From assembly GCA_900317505.1 (NCBI GenBank), contig ONHB01000002.1, positions 124,001 to 188,000 of the forward strand: 64,000 bases of DNA, written 5' to 3'. Within the stretch, counting starts at the first letter, position 1, and every line of letters starts with the position of its first letter. Positions 35,347 to 43,426 of the stretch are shown piece by piece. The stretch comes from an uncultured Lachnospiraceae bacterium. GTDB taxonomy: Bacteria; Bacillota; Clostridia; Lachnospirales; Lachnospiraceae. The position numbers and the translations under genes were made by a program. The notes beneath the pieces are model-generated. The model did no database searches, was not told where the DNA came from, and worked only from the letters and a program-made list of their open reading frames with translations.

Positions 35347-38274
35347 GTGAAAAAGATAAAGCAGAAGTTTATTAACGGACAACTTAATAAAACCTGCGTC
35401 ATCATAGCGCTGATCCACTGGTTGTTATCCTTTTTTTGCGACCGTCTGATCTTTGATTATGTGACATGGGACTTTGAAAATTTGACACAGAGTATTAAAA
35501 CAGCAATGACCATCGGGGCCAAAGCTGTTTTTCTGCTTGTACTGCTGCTTGTATGGCAGGGTATCTGGTACTTTGTAAAAAAGGCAGACAGACGCTACGT
35601 CAGAAACACGTTGATCTATTTTGTGATTAATCTGGCAGTCCTTTTACTGGTATGGCCCGGTATCTGGAGAATGGATGAGTTTGGCATCTTAAACAGTGCG
35701 ACACTGCTTTTGCCGGTTTTCTGGCAGAATTATCTGACAAGCCTTTTTTATGTTTTTTCTCTGATGCTTATACCGGCACCCGCTGGAATTGTGATCGTGC
35801 AGTGCGCCTGCATTTCCCTTTTAGCAGGCTATGTGATCACCTGGTTTGAAAAAGGATTTGGCAGACTGGGACTTTTAAGCTTTATTCCGTTTTTGTTCTT
35901 CCCGGTACTCGATTCCAACCTGTACCCGATGCGGATGAGCCTATATGCCTTTTTAGAGCTTTCCCTGGTCATTCTTTTATTTGAAACAAGACAGCAGTCC
36001 GAAAAGCTTACAAAATGTATTTTACTTGCAGCGGTTGTGACCGTATGGCGGACGGAGGCTGTGTATTATTTTGTCTTTTTCCCGCTTTTACTGGTCATTC
36101 TTTTGGCTAAGAAGCTTGATAAAAAGAAGCTGGTCCGTTCTGTTTGCGGTTATCTTGTGCTAACTCTTATCCTGTTTGTGCCGCAGACCCTGGGAAACCG
36201 GCTTACAAGCGGCAGTCAGTATGATCTGACAAGTGTTGTCCTGCCTTTGGTCGACCTGGTCCAAAAGGAGGATGAAGTCAATCCTGACAGTGAGGAGCTT
36301 AAAAAGATTGACGCGGTTGTCAGTGTAGATGCGGCAATAGAAGGTGCCAGAGAAGGGAAAAACGGTATCAGCCTGTTCTGGAGCAATCCGGACTTTGTGC
36401 GGACCGATTATACTTCCGCACAGTATTCGCAGTTTAAAAGTGCATATTATCAGCTGATCCTTAAGCATCCGGGCGTATTTTTAAAGGAGCGCTTTACCTG
36501 CTTTATGCAGTCAGAGGATCTGTTGGAAAATACAACCGAATTATTTGATAAAGAAGGCAATGCTAACTACGATACCTTCCGTGGTTATCCGTTGACAAAG
36601 CCTGTGAATAAAGAGCTTAGAAGCCGTGTGATCTGTCTGTTGGAATGGCGTCATTATCCGTCTTATACAGATAAAAAAGCAGGATATTCACTGATCTACA
36701 GTCCGATACTGCCGATTATTTTACTGCTTTTATGCTGGGGAGGATGTCTTGTACGGAAAAAATGGCCGGTATTTTTCATTTTATCGCTGCCGCTTATCAA
36801 GCTTCCGTTGATCCTTCTGACAGCACCGTCACGTTTATTTATGTATTATTATTCCCTGTATCTGATTGGCTACATGCTTTTCTTCTATATAATAATACGG
36901 CTGATGGGACCGGTATTAAAAACAGTCCGCTATGCCAAAAGAAACGGAGCAAAATCGGCATTTTATGCGGCATTGGAGAGAGTGGACCATGTTCATGTTG
37001 ATGCAGCGACCAGGAAAGCGCTGGCATATGTCGGAAACAAGGACTGGGGAGTTGCATCCAACGATGGAAAGACAGTTGAGGATTTTGAACGTGCCGTATC
37101 CGGTAGCGGATACAGTGCCATGTCCGGGGAATCAGGTCCTCTTGTCAGTATCGTTGTTCCAACCTATGAAACAAAAAAAGAATTTCTGGACGATCTGTTA
37201 AACTGTGTCGTACAGCAGACATATCAAAACTGGGAGCTGGTGCTTGCAGATGCCAGTCATTCAGATTTGGTTGAGAAAAATGTGACCGTATTTAAAACGG
37301 AGCATGCGGATGACCTTAAGGAAAATAAAGCCAACCGCATCCGGTATATCCGCCTGACGGAAAATAAAGGAATTTCAGACAATACCAATGCTGCCATCAG
37401 GGAAGCAAAGGGAGATTATATCGCCCTGCTGGATCACGATGATCTGCTGACATTTGATGCTTTGGAGAAGATGACAGAAAGACTGGTTTTTGATCCCAAC
37501 GTGGCAGAATGTGATGAGAGCGGCACAAACAGTGCCGAAAGCAGTACCAGCGGTTATAACAGCGCAGACATTCTTGCGGTATATTCCGATGAGGATAAAT
37601 GCGATACCAGAGCGGAGCTTTTTTATGATCCCAATTTCAAACCGGATTTCAATCTGGATCTGCTTTTATCCAACAATTATATCTGTCATTTCCTGATGGT
37701 ACGGGCAGATGTGATGAAAAAGCTTTTGCTGCGCGCTGCCTATGATGGTGCGCAGGATTATGATTTGCTTTTAAGACTTGCCATTCTTTCCCAAAGGACA
37801 GGTCAAAAGATCCTGCACACGCCTTATGTGCTGTATCACTGGCGCTGTCACGAGGATTCGACAGCGGTTAATACCGAGAGTAAACGTTATGCATATGATG
37901 CCGGCAGAGAGGCTCTAAAGGATTATTACAAACAGATGGGAATGGAAGGACAGGCTCTTGTAAAAGACAGCGCCCATCTGGGATTTTATGATACAACCTA
38001 TGTGCCGGATATTTTTGCAGTCCGCAAGGATGTGGCAGCGGTCTGTGGCCGTGTCGTTAAAGATGGTGTTGTGGTTGGCGGTCCGGATGATCTGTTTACC
38101 GGGCTGAAACGTTACAGCAGCGGATATTTGCACCGGGCTGATGTATATATGGAAGTTTCATCCTGTGATGAGCGTGCACTCAGGCTTTCTCCTTCTCTTA
38201 AGGAAGGTCTGGAAGAGGCTCTTAAAAAAGGTATGAAGCTTGTGTATGATCCCAATTATATTGTAGAGTTGTAG
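35347..38274 (+). CDS. GT-C membrane domain fused to a GT2 module
   Basis: A 975-residue protein starting at GTG with AAAAGG upstream. Residues 1-545 hold about 12 hydrophobic segments with a GT-C-type first loop (WRMDEFGILNSATLL). A GT2 module starts near 598 (VSIVVPTYET), with DHDD near 696, YSDEDK and FNLDLLLSNNYICHF. A Ser/Thr/Asn-rich insert (about 718-735) interrupts the module. Residues about 889-975 look like a decayed second GT2 module (DVAAVCGRVV...GYLHRADVYMEV). One polypeptide may therefore carry cytoplasmic and outer-face glycosylation activities. Confidence 0.85.
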   Translation: MKKIKQKFINGQLNKTCVIIALIHWLLSFFCDRLIFDYVTWDFENLTQSIKTAMTIGAKAVFLLVLLLVWQGIWYFVKKADRRYVRNTLIYFVINLAVLLLVWPGIWRMDEFGILNSATLLLPVFWQNYLTSLFYVFSLMLIPAPAGIVIVQCACISLLAGYVITWFEKGFGRLGLLSFIPFLFFPVLDSNLYPMRMSLYAFLELSLVILLFETRQQSEKLTKCILLAAVVTVWRTEAVYYFVFFPLLLVILLAKKLDKKKLVRSVCGYLVLTLILFVPQTLGNRLTSGSQYDLTSVVLPLVDLVQKEDEVNPDSEELKKIDAVVSVDAAIEGAREGKNGISLFWSNPDFVRTDYTSAQYSQFKSAYYQLILKHPGVFLKERFTCFMQSEDLLENTTELFDKEGNANYDTFRGYPLTKPVNKELRSRVICLLEWRHYPSYTDKKAGYSLIYSPILPIILLLLCWGGCLVRKKWPVFFILSLPLIKLPLILLTAPSRLFMYYYSLYLIGYMLFFYIIIRLMGPVLKTVRYAKRNGAKSAFYAALERVDHVHVDAATRKALAYVGNKDWGVASNDGKTVEDFERAVSGSGYSAMSGESGPLVSIVVPTYETKKEFLDDLLNCVVQQTYQNWELVLADASHSDLVEKNVTVFKTEHADDLKENKANRIRYIRLTENKGISDNTNAAIREAKGDYIALLDHDDLLTFDALEKMTERLVFDPNVAECDESGTNSAESSTSGYNSADILAVYSDEDKCDTRAELFYDPNFKPDFNLDLLLSNNYICHFLMVRADVMKKLLLRAAYDGAQDYDLLLRLAILSQRTGQKILHTPYVLYHWRCHEDSTAVNTESKRYAYDAGREALKDYYKQMGMEGQALVKDSAHLGFYDTTYVPDIFAVRKDVAAVCGRVVKDGVVVGGPDDLFTGLKRYSSGYLHRADVYMEVSSCDERALRLSPSLKEGLEEALKKGMKLVYDPNYIVEL

Positions 38275-38289
38275 CGATGAATAGGGATG

Positions 38290-38343
38290 TTTTGTGTCAG
38301 ACGGACATGACTATAAATACAGATTGTTTTATGTCAGACGGAC
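38290..38343 (+). repeat. Pair of 17-nt direct repeats
   Basis: TTTTGTGTCAGACGGAC (38290-38306) and TTTTATGTCAGACGGAC (38327-38343) differ at one position. They lie in the 122-bp gap between two glycosyltransferase genes. No function is evident. Confidence 0.4.
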
Positions 38344-38396
38344 GAAACCATGAATAATGATGCAGTCAGTCGATATGGAGATCAGATAAGGATTTT

Positions 38397-39377
38397 ATGA
38401 AAACAACAGTTGTAATCCCCAATTATAATGGAATTAAATATCTGGAAAACTGTATGAATAAGCTGGAGCTTGCCAGACAAAAGACAGATTTTGAGATCGT
38501 GCTGGTGGATAACGGCTCCACGGATAAAAGTCTTGACCTGTGCCATGAGTATGAAAAAAAGGGACAGGCAAGGGTGATTTATTTTAAAGAAAACACCGGA
38601 TTTAGCGGCGCTGTTAATGCCGGAATTGATGCCTGCCGGACACCCTATGTGCTTCTTTTAAACAATGACACTGAGGTAAAAGAGGATTTTGTCCTCTGCC
38701 TGGAACGGTTTATGGATACGCATAAAAGAGCTTTTTCGGCATCGGCCAAGATGCTTTCCCTGTACGAGCCGGATGTGATCGATGACTGCGGTGATTTGTA
38801 TTGTGCCCTCGGCTGGGCTTACGGTATCGGCAAAGGCAAAAGCAGGCTGCGCTACGAAAAAGACATGCAAATCTTTGCCTCCTGCGCCGGAGCAGCAATT
38901 TACCGCATGGAAATTTTTCGCAGAATTGGAACATTTGATGAAAATCACTTCGCGTATTTAGAGGACATCGATGTCGGTTATCGCGCGCAGATACAGGGTT
39001 ATCGCAATTATTTCTGCCATGATGCGGTTGTATATCATGCAGGAAGCGGTTCCTCCGGATCGCGTTACAATGAGTTTAAAATCAATTTATCTGCAAAAAA
39101 TAGTATATATCTGATTTACAAGAATATGCCCTTTTTACAGATTATATTAAATCTGCCCTTCCTTTTTATCGGCTTCTTTATCAAAACACTATTTTTTGTA
39201 AAAAAAGGATATGGAAAAATATATGTAAGAGGACTCTTGAGGGGAGTATCCTTGTGCAGTCAGAAAAAGGGACAGGCGAAAAAAGTCAGGTTTGAATGGA
39301 AAAATCTGCCGCATTATATATGGATCCAGTTGGAGCTGTGGTGGAACCTTTTACGCAGGCTGTATGAATTTGTGTAA
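38397..39377 (+). CDS. Rhamnosyltransferase-like GT2 glycosyltransferase
   Basis: A 326-residue GT2 enzyme: TTVVIPNYNGIKYLENCM, LVDNGSTDKSLDL, GFSGAVNAGID, LLLNNDTEVKEDF and YLEDIDVGYRAQIQGY. The pattern resembles WcaA/RfbF-like rhamnosyl- and hexosyltransferases. A hydrophobic C-terminal helix (about 240-265) anchors it to the membrane. It ends the operon that begins near 26360. The donor sugar cannot be read from sequence. Confidence 0.9.
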   Translation: MKTTVVIPNYNGIKYLENCMNKLELARQKTDFEIVLVDNGSTDKSLDLCHEYEKKGQARVIYFKENTGFSGAVNAGIDACRTPYVLLLNNDTEVKEDFVLCLERFMDTHKRAFSASAKMLSLYEPDVIDDCGDLYCALGWAYGIGKGKSRLRYEKDMQIFASCAGAAIYRMEIFRRIGTFDENHFAYLEDIDVGYRAQIQGYRNYFCHDAVVYHAGSGSSGSRYNEFKINLSAKNSIYLIYKNMPFLQIILNLPFLFIGFFIKTLFFVKKGYGKIYVRGLLRGVSLCSQKKGQAKKVRFEWKNLPHYIWIQLELWWNLLRRLYEFV

Positions 39378-39452
39378 AAGCCCTGTTTATGCACAAAACG
39401 GATAAATAAATTATGGATACAATTCTTAAGAAATATATAAGATTGCATTAAA

Positions 39453-39491
39453 ATGTTACAAAAATGTTAAATTTACGTTACGCAGATGTTA
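39453..39491 (+). promoter_or_regulatory. Four phased 11-bp direct repeats, possible OmpR/PhoP-family operator
   Basis: ATGTTA (39453), ATGTTA (39464), ACGTTA (39475) and ATGTTA (39486) are spaced exactly 11 bp apart, one DNA turn each, and end 8 bp before a -35 hexamer. PhoP boxes of Firmicutes are arrays of TTAACA-like hexamers at about 11-bp spacing, so a PhoB/OmpR-type regulator is the best guess. No regulator of that type is encoded in this window. Confidence 0.5.
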
Positions 39492-39499
39492 TAAAATGG

Positions 39500-39528
39500 T
39501 TGCCCTTTTTGCCAAAATAAGGTACAAT
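39500..39528 (+). promoter_or_regulatory. Promoter of the initiating transferase gene
   Basis: TTGCCC (39500-39505), a 17-bp spacer and TACAAT (39523-39528). The same TTGCCC -35 is found at the promoter at 42341. It lies directly after the phased repeats and about 30 bp before the translation start. Confidence 0.65.
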
Positions 39529-39558
39529 AGCGGTTGTATATGGAAATAGGTGATATCT

Positions 39559-40968
39559 TTGATTAAAGACAATCAAAAGTATTTTAACAGACTCCATGTC
39601 GTGCTGGACGGGCTTGTGATCATCGCCACCTACGCGCTGGCATGGTATGTACGTTTTCAGACTGGATTTAATAATGACGCCGAATTTACCGGTGTATTAA
39701 GTACAAGAATATATTTTTCAACACTTTTATATATTGTTCCCGGATATCTGATCCTCAATTATTTATTTGGTTTGTATACCTCTAAGAGATATTCGAGCAT
39801 GCAGCGGGACATTGCCAATGTCATCAAGTCGAATACCGTTGGCCTGATCCTGTTTATTGGTATCCTGTATATCATCAGGCAGAATCATATATCGCGTTCG
39901 ATGATTTTTATTTTTTACGCATTTAATATCATTGGACAGGCCGGTACCAGGATACTGATCCGCAAGGTGTTGAGAACCTTCCGCAAAAAAGGATACAATA
40001 TGAAATATATCCTTTTAGTCGGATATTCCAGAGCTGCCGAACAGTACATTGACCGCATTATGCAGAATCCGCAGTGGGGTTATGTAGTCCGCGGAATTTT
40101 GGATGACCATATTCCCAGAGGTACGATGTACAAAAATGTTAAAGTGCTTGGTACAATAGGAAATCTGGAGATTATTCTCCCGGAAAATAAGCTGGATGAA
40201 ATCGCCATTACGCTTTCTCTGAAGGATTACGAATATCTGGAAGAAATTGTTGGAATGTGTGAAAAATCCGGTGTGCATACAAAGTTTATTCCGGATTACA
40301 ACAGTGTCATTCCGAGTAAACCTTATACCGAGGATCTGAATGGACTTCCGGTGATCAATATCCGACATGTCCCACTGACCAATACCCTGAATGCAGTTGC
40401 AAAAAGGTGCGTGGATATTGTCGGGTCTGTTTTTGCGATTATTTTGTTTTCGCCGATTTTACTGATTACTGCTATCCTGATCAAATGTACCAGTAAGGGA
40501 CCTGTTATTTTCAAACAGGAAAGGGTCGGATTGCACAATCGTAAGTTTCAAATGTATAAATTCCGTAGTATGAGAGTACAGGATCCGTCGGATGAAAAGA
40601 AGGCATGGACCACCAAAGGGGATACGCGCGTTACGCCGATCGGACGTATCATACGTCATACGAGTATTGATGAGCTGCCGCAGTTTTTTAATGTATTAAA
40701 GGGTGATATGAGTATTGTCGGTCCGAGACCGGAAAGACCATACTTTGTTGAGCAGTACAAGGAAGAAATTCCGCGCTATATGATCAAGCACCAGGTACGT
40801 CCGGGCATTACCGGATGGGCGCAGATCAGCGGCTACCGGGGGGACAGTTCGATCAAGGGACGTATTGAGTGCGACCTGTATTATATCGAAAACTGGACCA
40901 TGGGACTGGATATCAAAATCATGTTCCTGACGTTGTTTAAGGGTTTTATCAACAAAAATGCATATTAG
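39559..40968 (+). CDS. Undecaprenyl-phosphate glycosylphosphotransferase (WbaP/WcaJ-like)
   Basis: About 469 residues. TTG 39559 fits AGGTGA at 5 nt, giving MIKDNQKYFNRLHVVLDG; GTG 39550 is an alternative. Four N-terminal hydrophobic segments (about 13-130) and a CoA-binding-like Rossmann domain (about 150-250) lead to the bacterial sugar transferase domain, with KRCVDIVGSVFAIILFSP, FKQERVGLHNRKFQMYKFRSM cut by its catalytic Arg and Asp residues, and STIGPRPERP-like IVGPRPERPYF. It starts synthesis by moving a sugar-1-phosphate onto undecaprenyl phosphate. Own promoter and operator upstream. Confidence 0.95.
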   Translation: MIKDNQKYFNRLHVVLDGLVIIATYALAWYVRFQTGFNNDAEFTGVLSTRIYFSTLLYIVPGYLILNYLFGLYTSKRYSSMQRDIANVIKSNTVGLILFIGILYIIRQNHISRSMIFIFYAFNIIGQAGTRILIRKVLRTFRKKGYNMKYILLVGYSRAAEQYIDRIMQNPQWGYVVRGILDDHIPRGTMYKNVKVLGTIGNLEIILPENKLDEIAITLSLKDYEYLEEIVGMCEKSGVHTKFIPDYNSVIPSKPYTEDLNGLPVINIRHVPLTNTLNAVAKRCVDIVGSVFAIILFSPILLITAILIKCTSKGPVIFKQERVGLHNRKFQMYKFRSMRVQDPSDEKKAWTTKGDTRVTPIGRIIRHTSIDELPQFFNVLKGDMSIVGPRPERPYFVEQYKEEIPRYMIKHQVRPGITGWAQISGYRGDSSIKGRIECDLYYIENWTMGLDIKIMFLTLFKGFINKNAY

Positions 40969-41006
40969 CACGTTTACGAGAAGGAAAGGATTAAAAAGGA
41001 AAAATA

Positions 41007-42263
41007 ATGGCTACAGAGAGAAATTCAAGAAATACGGGTTCTGCTAACAGATCAGGATCCACAAACCGTAGTGGATCTGCAAAAAGAACAAATTCTGCAG
41101 GCAGAACAGGCTCTGCAAACAGATCCGGGGGCGCAAGACCGTCCGGTAGAAGACGTGTCAGCAAGGCTGAATTAAAAAGACGCCAGCGCAAAAAATGGAT
41201 CATCCTTGGGGTAGAGTTTTTTGTAGTTCTTATTTTGATCGTTGCTTTGTTTTTTATCACAAAGCTGGATGTTATCCACAAAGACTATCTCGACGGAGAA
41301 GATACAGAAATCGCTGATACCGGCAATACAGACGATATGCTGGACGAGTTTATGGTTGATGAAGACGATGTCAAGTTCAACGATATCGGCAGTGATATGC
41401 AGGGATACCGCAATATTGCCCTGTTTGGTGTAGATGCCCGTAACAACAACCTTGGTAAGGGCTGCCGTACCGATACAATTATCATTGCTTCCATCAACGA
41501 GGAGACCAAAGAGATCAAGTTAGCCTCTGTTTACCGTGATACTTACCTCAATCTGGGAAATGATACCTACAACAAAGCCAATGGCGCATATGCCCACGGC
41601 GGTCCCAAGCAGGCTATCAACATGCTCAATATGAACTTTGACTTAAATATCACAGACTACGTTACTGTAGGATGGGGTGCTGTTGCAGATACTGTAGATG
41701 CTCTTGGCGGTATCGAGATCGATGTCGATGAATCCGAAATCGGACATCTGAACAATTATCAGGTAGAGACCTCCCAGTCACTGGGACGTAAATATACCAA
41801 GCTGACACAGACAGGTCTGGTCAATCTGGATGGTATCCAGGCTGTTTCCTACTGCCGTATCCGTTACACCGCAGGTGATGACTTTAAGCGTGCAGAAAGA
41901 CAGCGTGAGGTTATTCAGGCACTGGCAGACAAAGCACAGTCCGTTGCCCTGAAAAATCCGGCAACCTTAAATAAGATTGCCAACGATGTATTCCCGTCAA
42001 CAGCTACCAGCCTGACATTAAATGAGATCTTATCACTGTTATCCGATATTGCTTCCTACAAGATCGTGGATACCACCGGTTTCCCGACAGAGCAGTACCG
42101 TGCTACCGGTGTGATCGGTTCTAAGGGTGACTGTGTTATCCCGGCTGACCTTGCTACCAATGTTACCCTGATGCATGAATTCCTGTTTGGTGATACATCC
42201 TATACACCTTCATCAGAGGTTCAGTCATACAGCGCAAAGATCCATTCCGATACCGGAAAATAA
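41007..42263 (+). CDS. LCP family glycopolymer ligase
   Basis: A 418-residue type II membrane protein. The cytoplasmic tail (about 1-55) is a basic, Ser/Gly/Asn-rich set of degenerate seven-residue repeats (SANRSGS-like), followed by a membrane segment (about 62-85). The LytR-CpsA-Psr domain shows NIALFGVDAR, RTDTIIIASINEE, KLASVYRDTYL, KANGAYAHGGP and RIRYTAGDDFKRAERQREV, with the Arg and Asp residues that bind lipid pyrophosphate. It attaches glycopolymers to peptidoglycan. It follows the initiating transferase and is closed by a terminator. Confidence 0.95.
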   Translation: MATERNSRNTGSANRSGSTNRSGSAKRTNSAGRTGSANRSGGARPSGRRRVSKAELKRRQRKKWIILGVEFFVVLILIVALFFITKLDVIHKDYLDGEDTEIADTGNTDDMLDEFMVDEDDVKFNDIGSDMQGYRNIALFGVDARNNNLGKGCRTDTIIIASINEETKEIKLASVYRDTYLNLGNDTYNKANGAYAHGGPKQAINMLNMNFDLNITDYVTVGWGAVADTVDALGGIEIDVDESEIGHLNNYQVETSQSLGRKYTKLTQTGLVNLDGIQAVSYCRIRYTAGDDFKRAERQREVIQALADKAQSVALKNPATLNKIANDVFPSTATSLTLNEILSLLSDIASYKIVDTTGFPTEQYRATGVIGSKGDCVIPADLATNVTLMHEFLFGDTSYTPSSEVQSYSAKIHSDTGK

Positions 42264-42281
42264 AATACAGACAGTAAAAAG

Positions 42282-42308
42282 AAGGGGCTTTTTATAAGCC
42301 CCTTTTTC
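42282..42308 (+). terminator. Intrinsic terminator after the LCP gene
   Basis: AAGGGGCTT (42282-42290) and AAGCCCCTT (42296-42304) form a 9-bp stem with a 5-nt loop, followed by a T run to 42307. Confidence 0.92.
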
Positions 42309-42340
42309 TATAAGAAATTGTATGTGAATCTGCAAGAAAC

Positions 42341-42369
42341 TTGCCCGCTTGTTTTATCTCTGTTATACT
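42341..42369 (+). promoter_or_regulatory. Promoter for the GT2-glmS unit
   Basis: TTGCCC (42341-42346), a 17-bp spacer and TATACT (42364-42369), just after the LCP terminator. It has the same -35 hexamer as the promoter at 39500. Confidence 0.65.
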
Positions 42370-42419
42370 ATGTCTATGTGGAATTTTACAGGTATGAGAC
42401 AGAAAAGGAAGCGCATAAT

Positions 42420-43424
42420 ATGTATACGGTAGACGTAATTATCCCCACATACAAACCTAAAAAAGAATTATTAAAAATACTGGATTTACTGGACAAACAG
42501 ACGATCGTCCCCAACCGGATCATCCTGATGAATACGGAAGAAGCTTATTTTGATCAGCTGATCTATGGGGCGGAGTTATTCAAATATCATGAAAACTGCA
42601 GGGTGTATCATTTGTCAAAGCTTGAGTTTGATCATGGTGCGACCCGCAATATGGGTGTATATTATTCCAAGGCAGATTATTTTATTATGATGACACAGGA
42701 TGCCACTCCCAAAGATGAGCATCTGATTGAAAACCTGCTAAAGCCTTTAGTTTCAGGTAAGGCTGCAGTTTCCTATGCAAGACAGCTGCCAAGGGAGGAC
42801 TGCAATCCGATCGAGCGTTATACACGTGGTTTTAATTATCCGGACCATTCTTTTATCAAGCATGAGTCGGATGTCCGGACACTCGGGATCAAGACATATT
42901 TTTGTTCCGATGTATGTGCGGCATATGACCGTACCATTTTTGACAAAATGAATGGTTTTGTAAAGCGTGCAATTTTCAACGAAGATATGCTGTATGCAGC
43001 CAAGATCGCCAAAGCAGGCTATGGGATTGCCTATTGCGCCGATGCCTGTGTATACCATTCGCACAATTATACAGCCAGACAGCAGCTTCACCGCAATTTT
43101 GATCTGGGTGTATCGCAGGCAGATCATCCGGAGGTCTTTGAACAGGTCAGATCCGAGGGTGAGGGTATCCGTATGGTTAAAAGTACGGCTTCTTATCTTT
43201 GGAACCATCATTATAAAAGATGGATTCCCTGCCTGATCATACAGAGTGGGGCCAAGTTTTTGGGCTACCGCTTAGGAAAAAATTATAAGAAACTTTCAGA
43301 AGCACAGATTTTCAGACTGACTTCCAGTCCGGACTATTGGAAAAGGAAGGCATTAAAAAGAGGCATCCAGAATGTTGATGCCCACAGGGGATATGGAAGA
43401 AATCACGAAAAGGAAGGAGATTAA
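42420..43424 (+). CDS. Rhamnosyltransferase-type GT2
   Basis: A 334-residue GT2 enzyme; ATG 42420 has AAGGA upstream and lies after the promoter, whereas longer frames would start within it. VDVIIPTYKPKKELLKIL, the pair FDHGATRNMG and MMTQDATP, and a late FNEDMLYAAKIAKAGY are hallmarks of rhamnosyltransferase-like GT2 proteins. It probably adds rhamnose from the dTDP-rhamnose pathway. It ends 2 bp before glmS, so the two are cotranscribed. Confidence 0.9.
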   Translation: MYTVDVIIPTYKPKKELLKILDLLDKQTIVPNRIILMNTEEAYFDQLIYGAELFKYHENCRVYHLSKLEFDHGATRNMGVYYSKADYFIMMTQDATPKDEHLIENLLKPLVSGKAAVSYARQLPREDCNPIERYTRGFNYPDHSFIKHESDVRTLGIKTYFCSDVCAAYDRTIFDKMNGFVKRAIFNEDMLYAAKIAKAGYGIAYCADACVYHSHNYTARQQLHRNFDLGVSQADHPEVFEQVRSEGEGIRMVKSTASYLWNHHYKRWIPCLIIQSGAKFLGYRLGKNYKKLSEAQIFRLTSSPDYWKRKALKRGIQNVDAHRGYGRNHEKEGD

Positions 43425-43426
43425 TT

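Noticed and set aside
43200..43426. A glmS ribozyme upstream of glmS
   Set aside because: The upstream sequence codes for a glycosyltransferase that ends 2 bp before glmS, leaving no room for the ribozyme leader.
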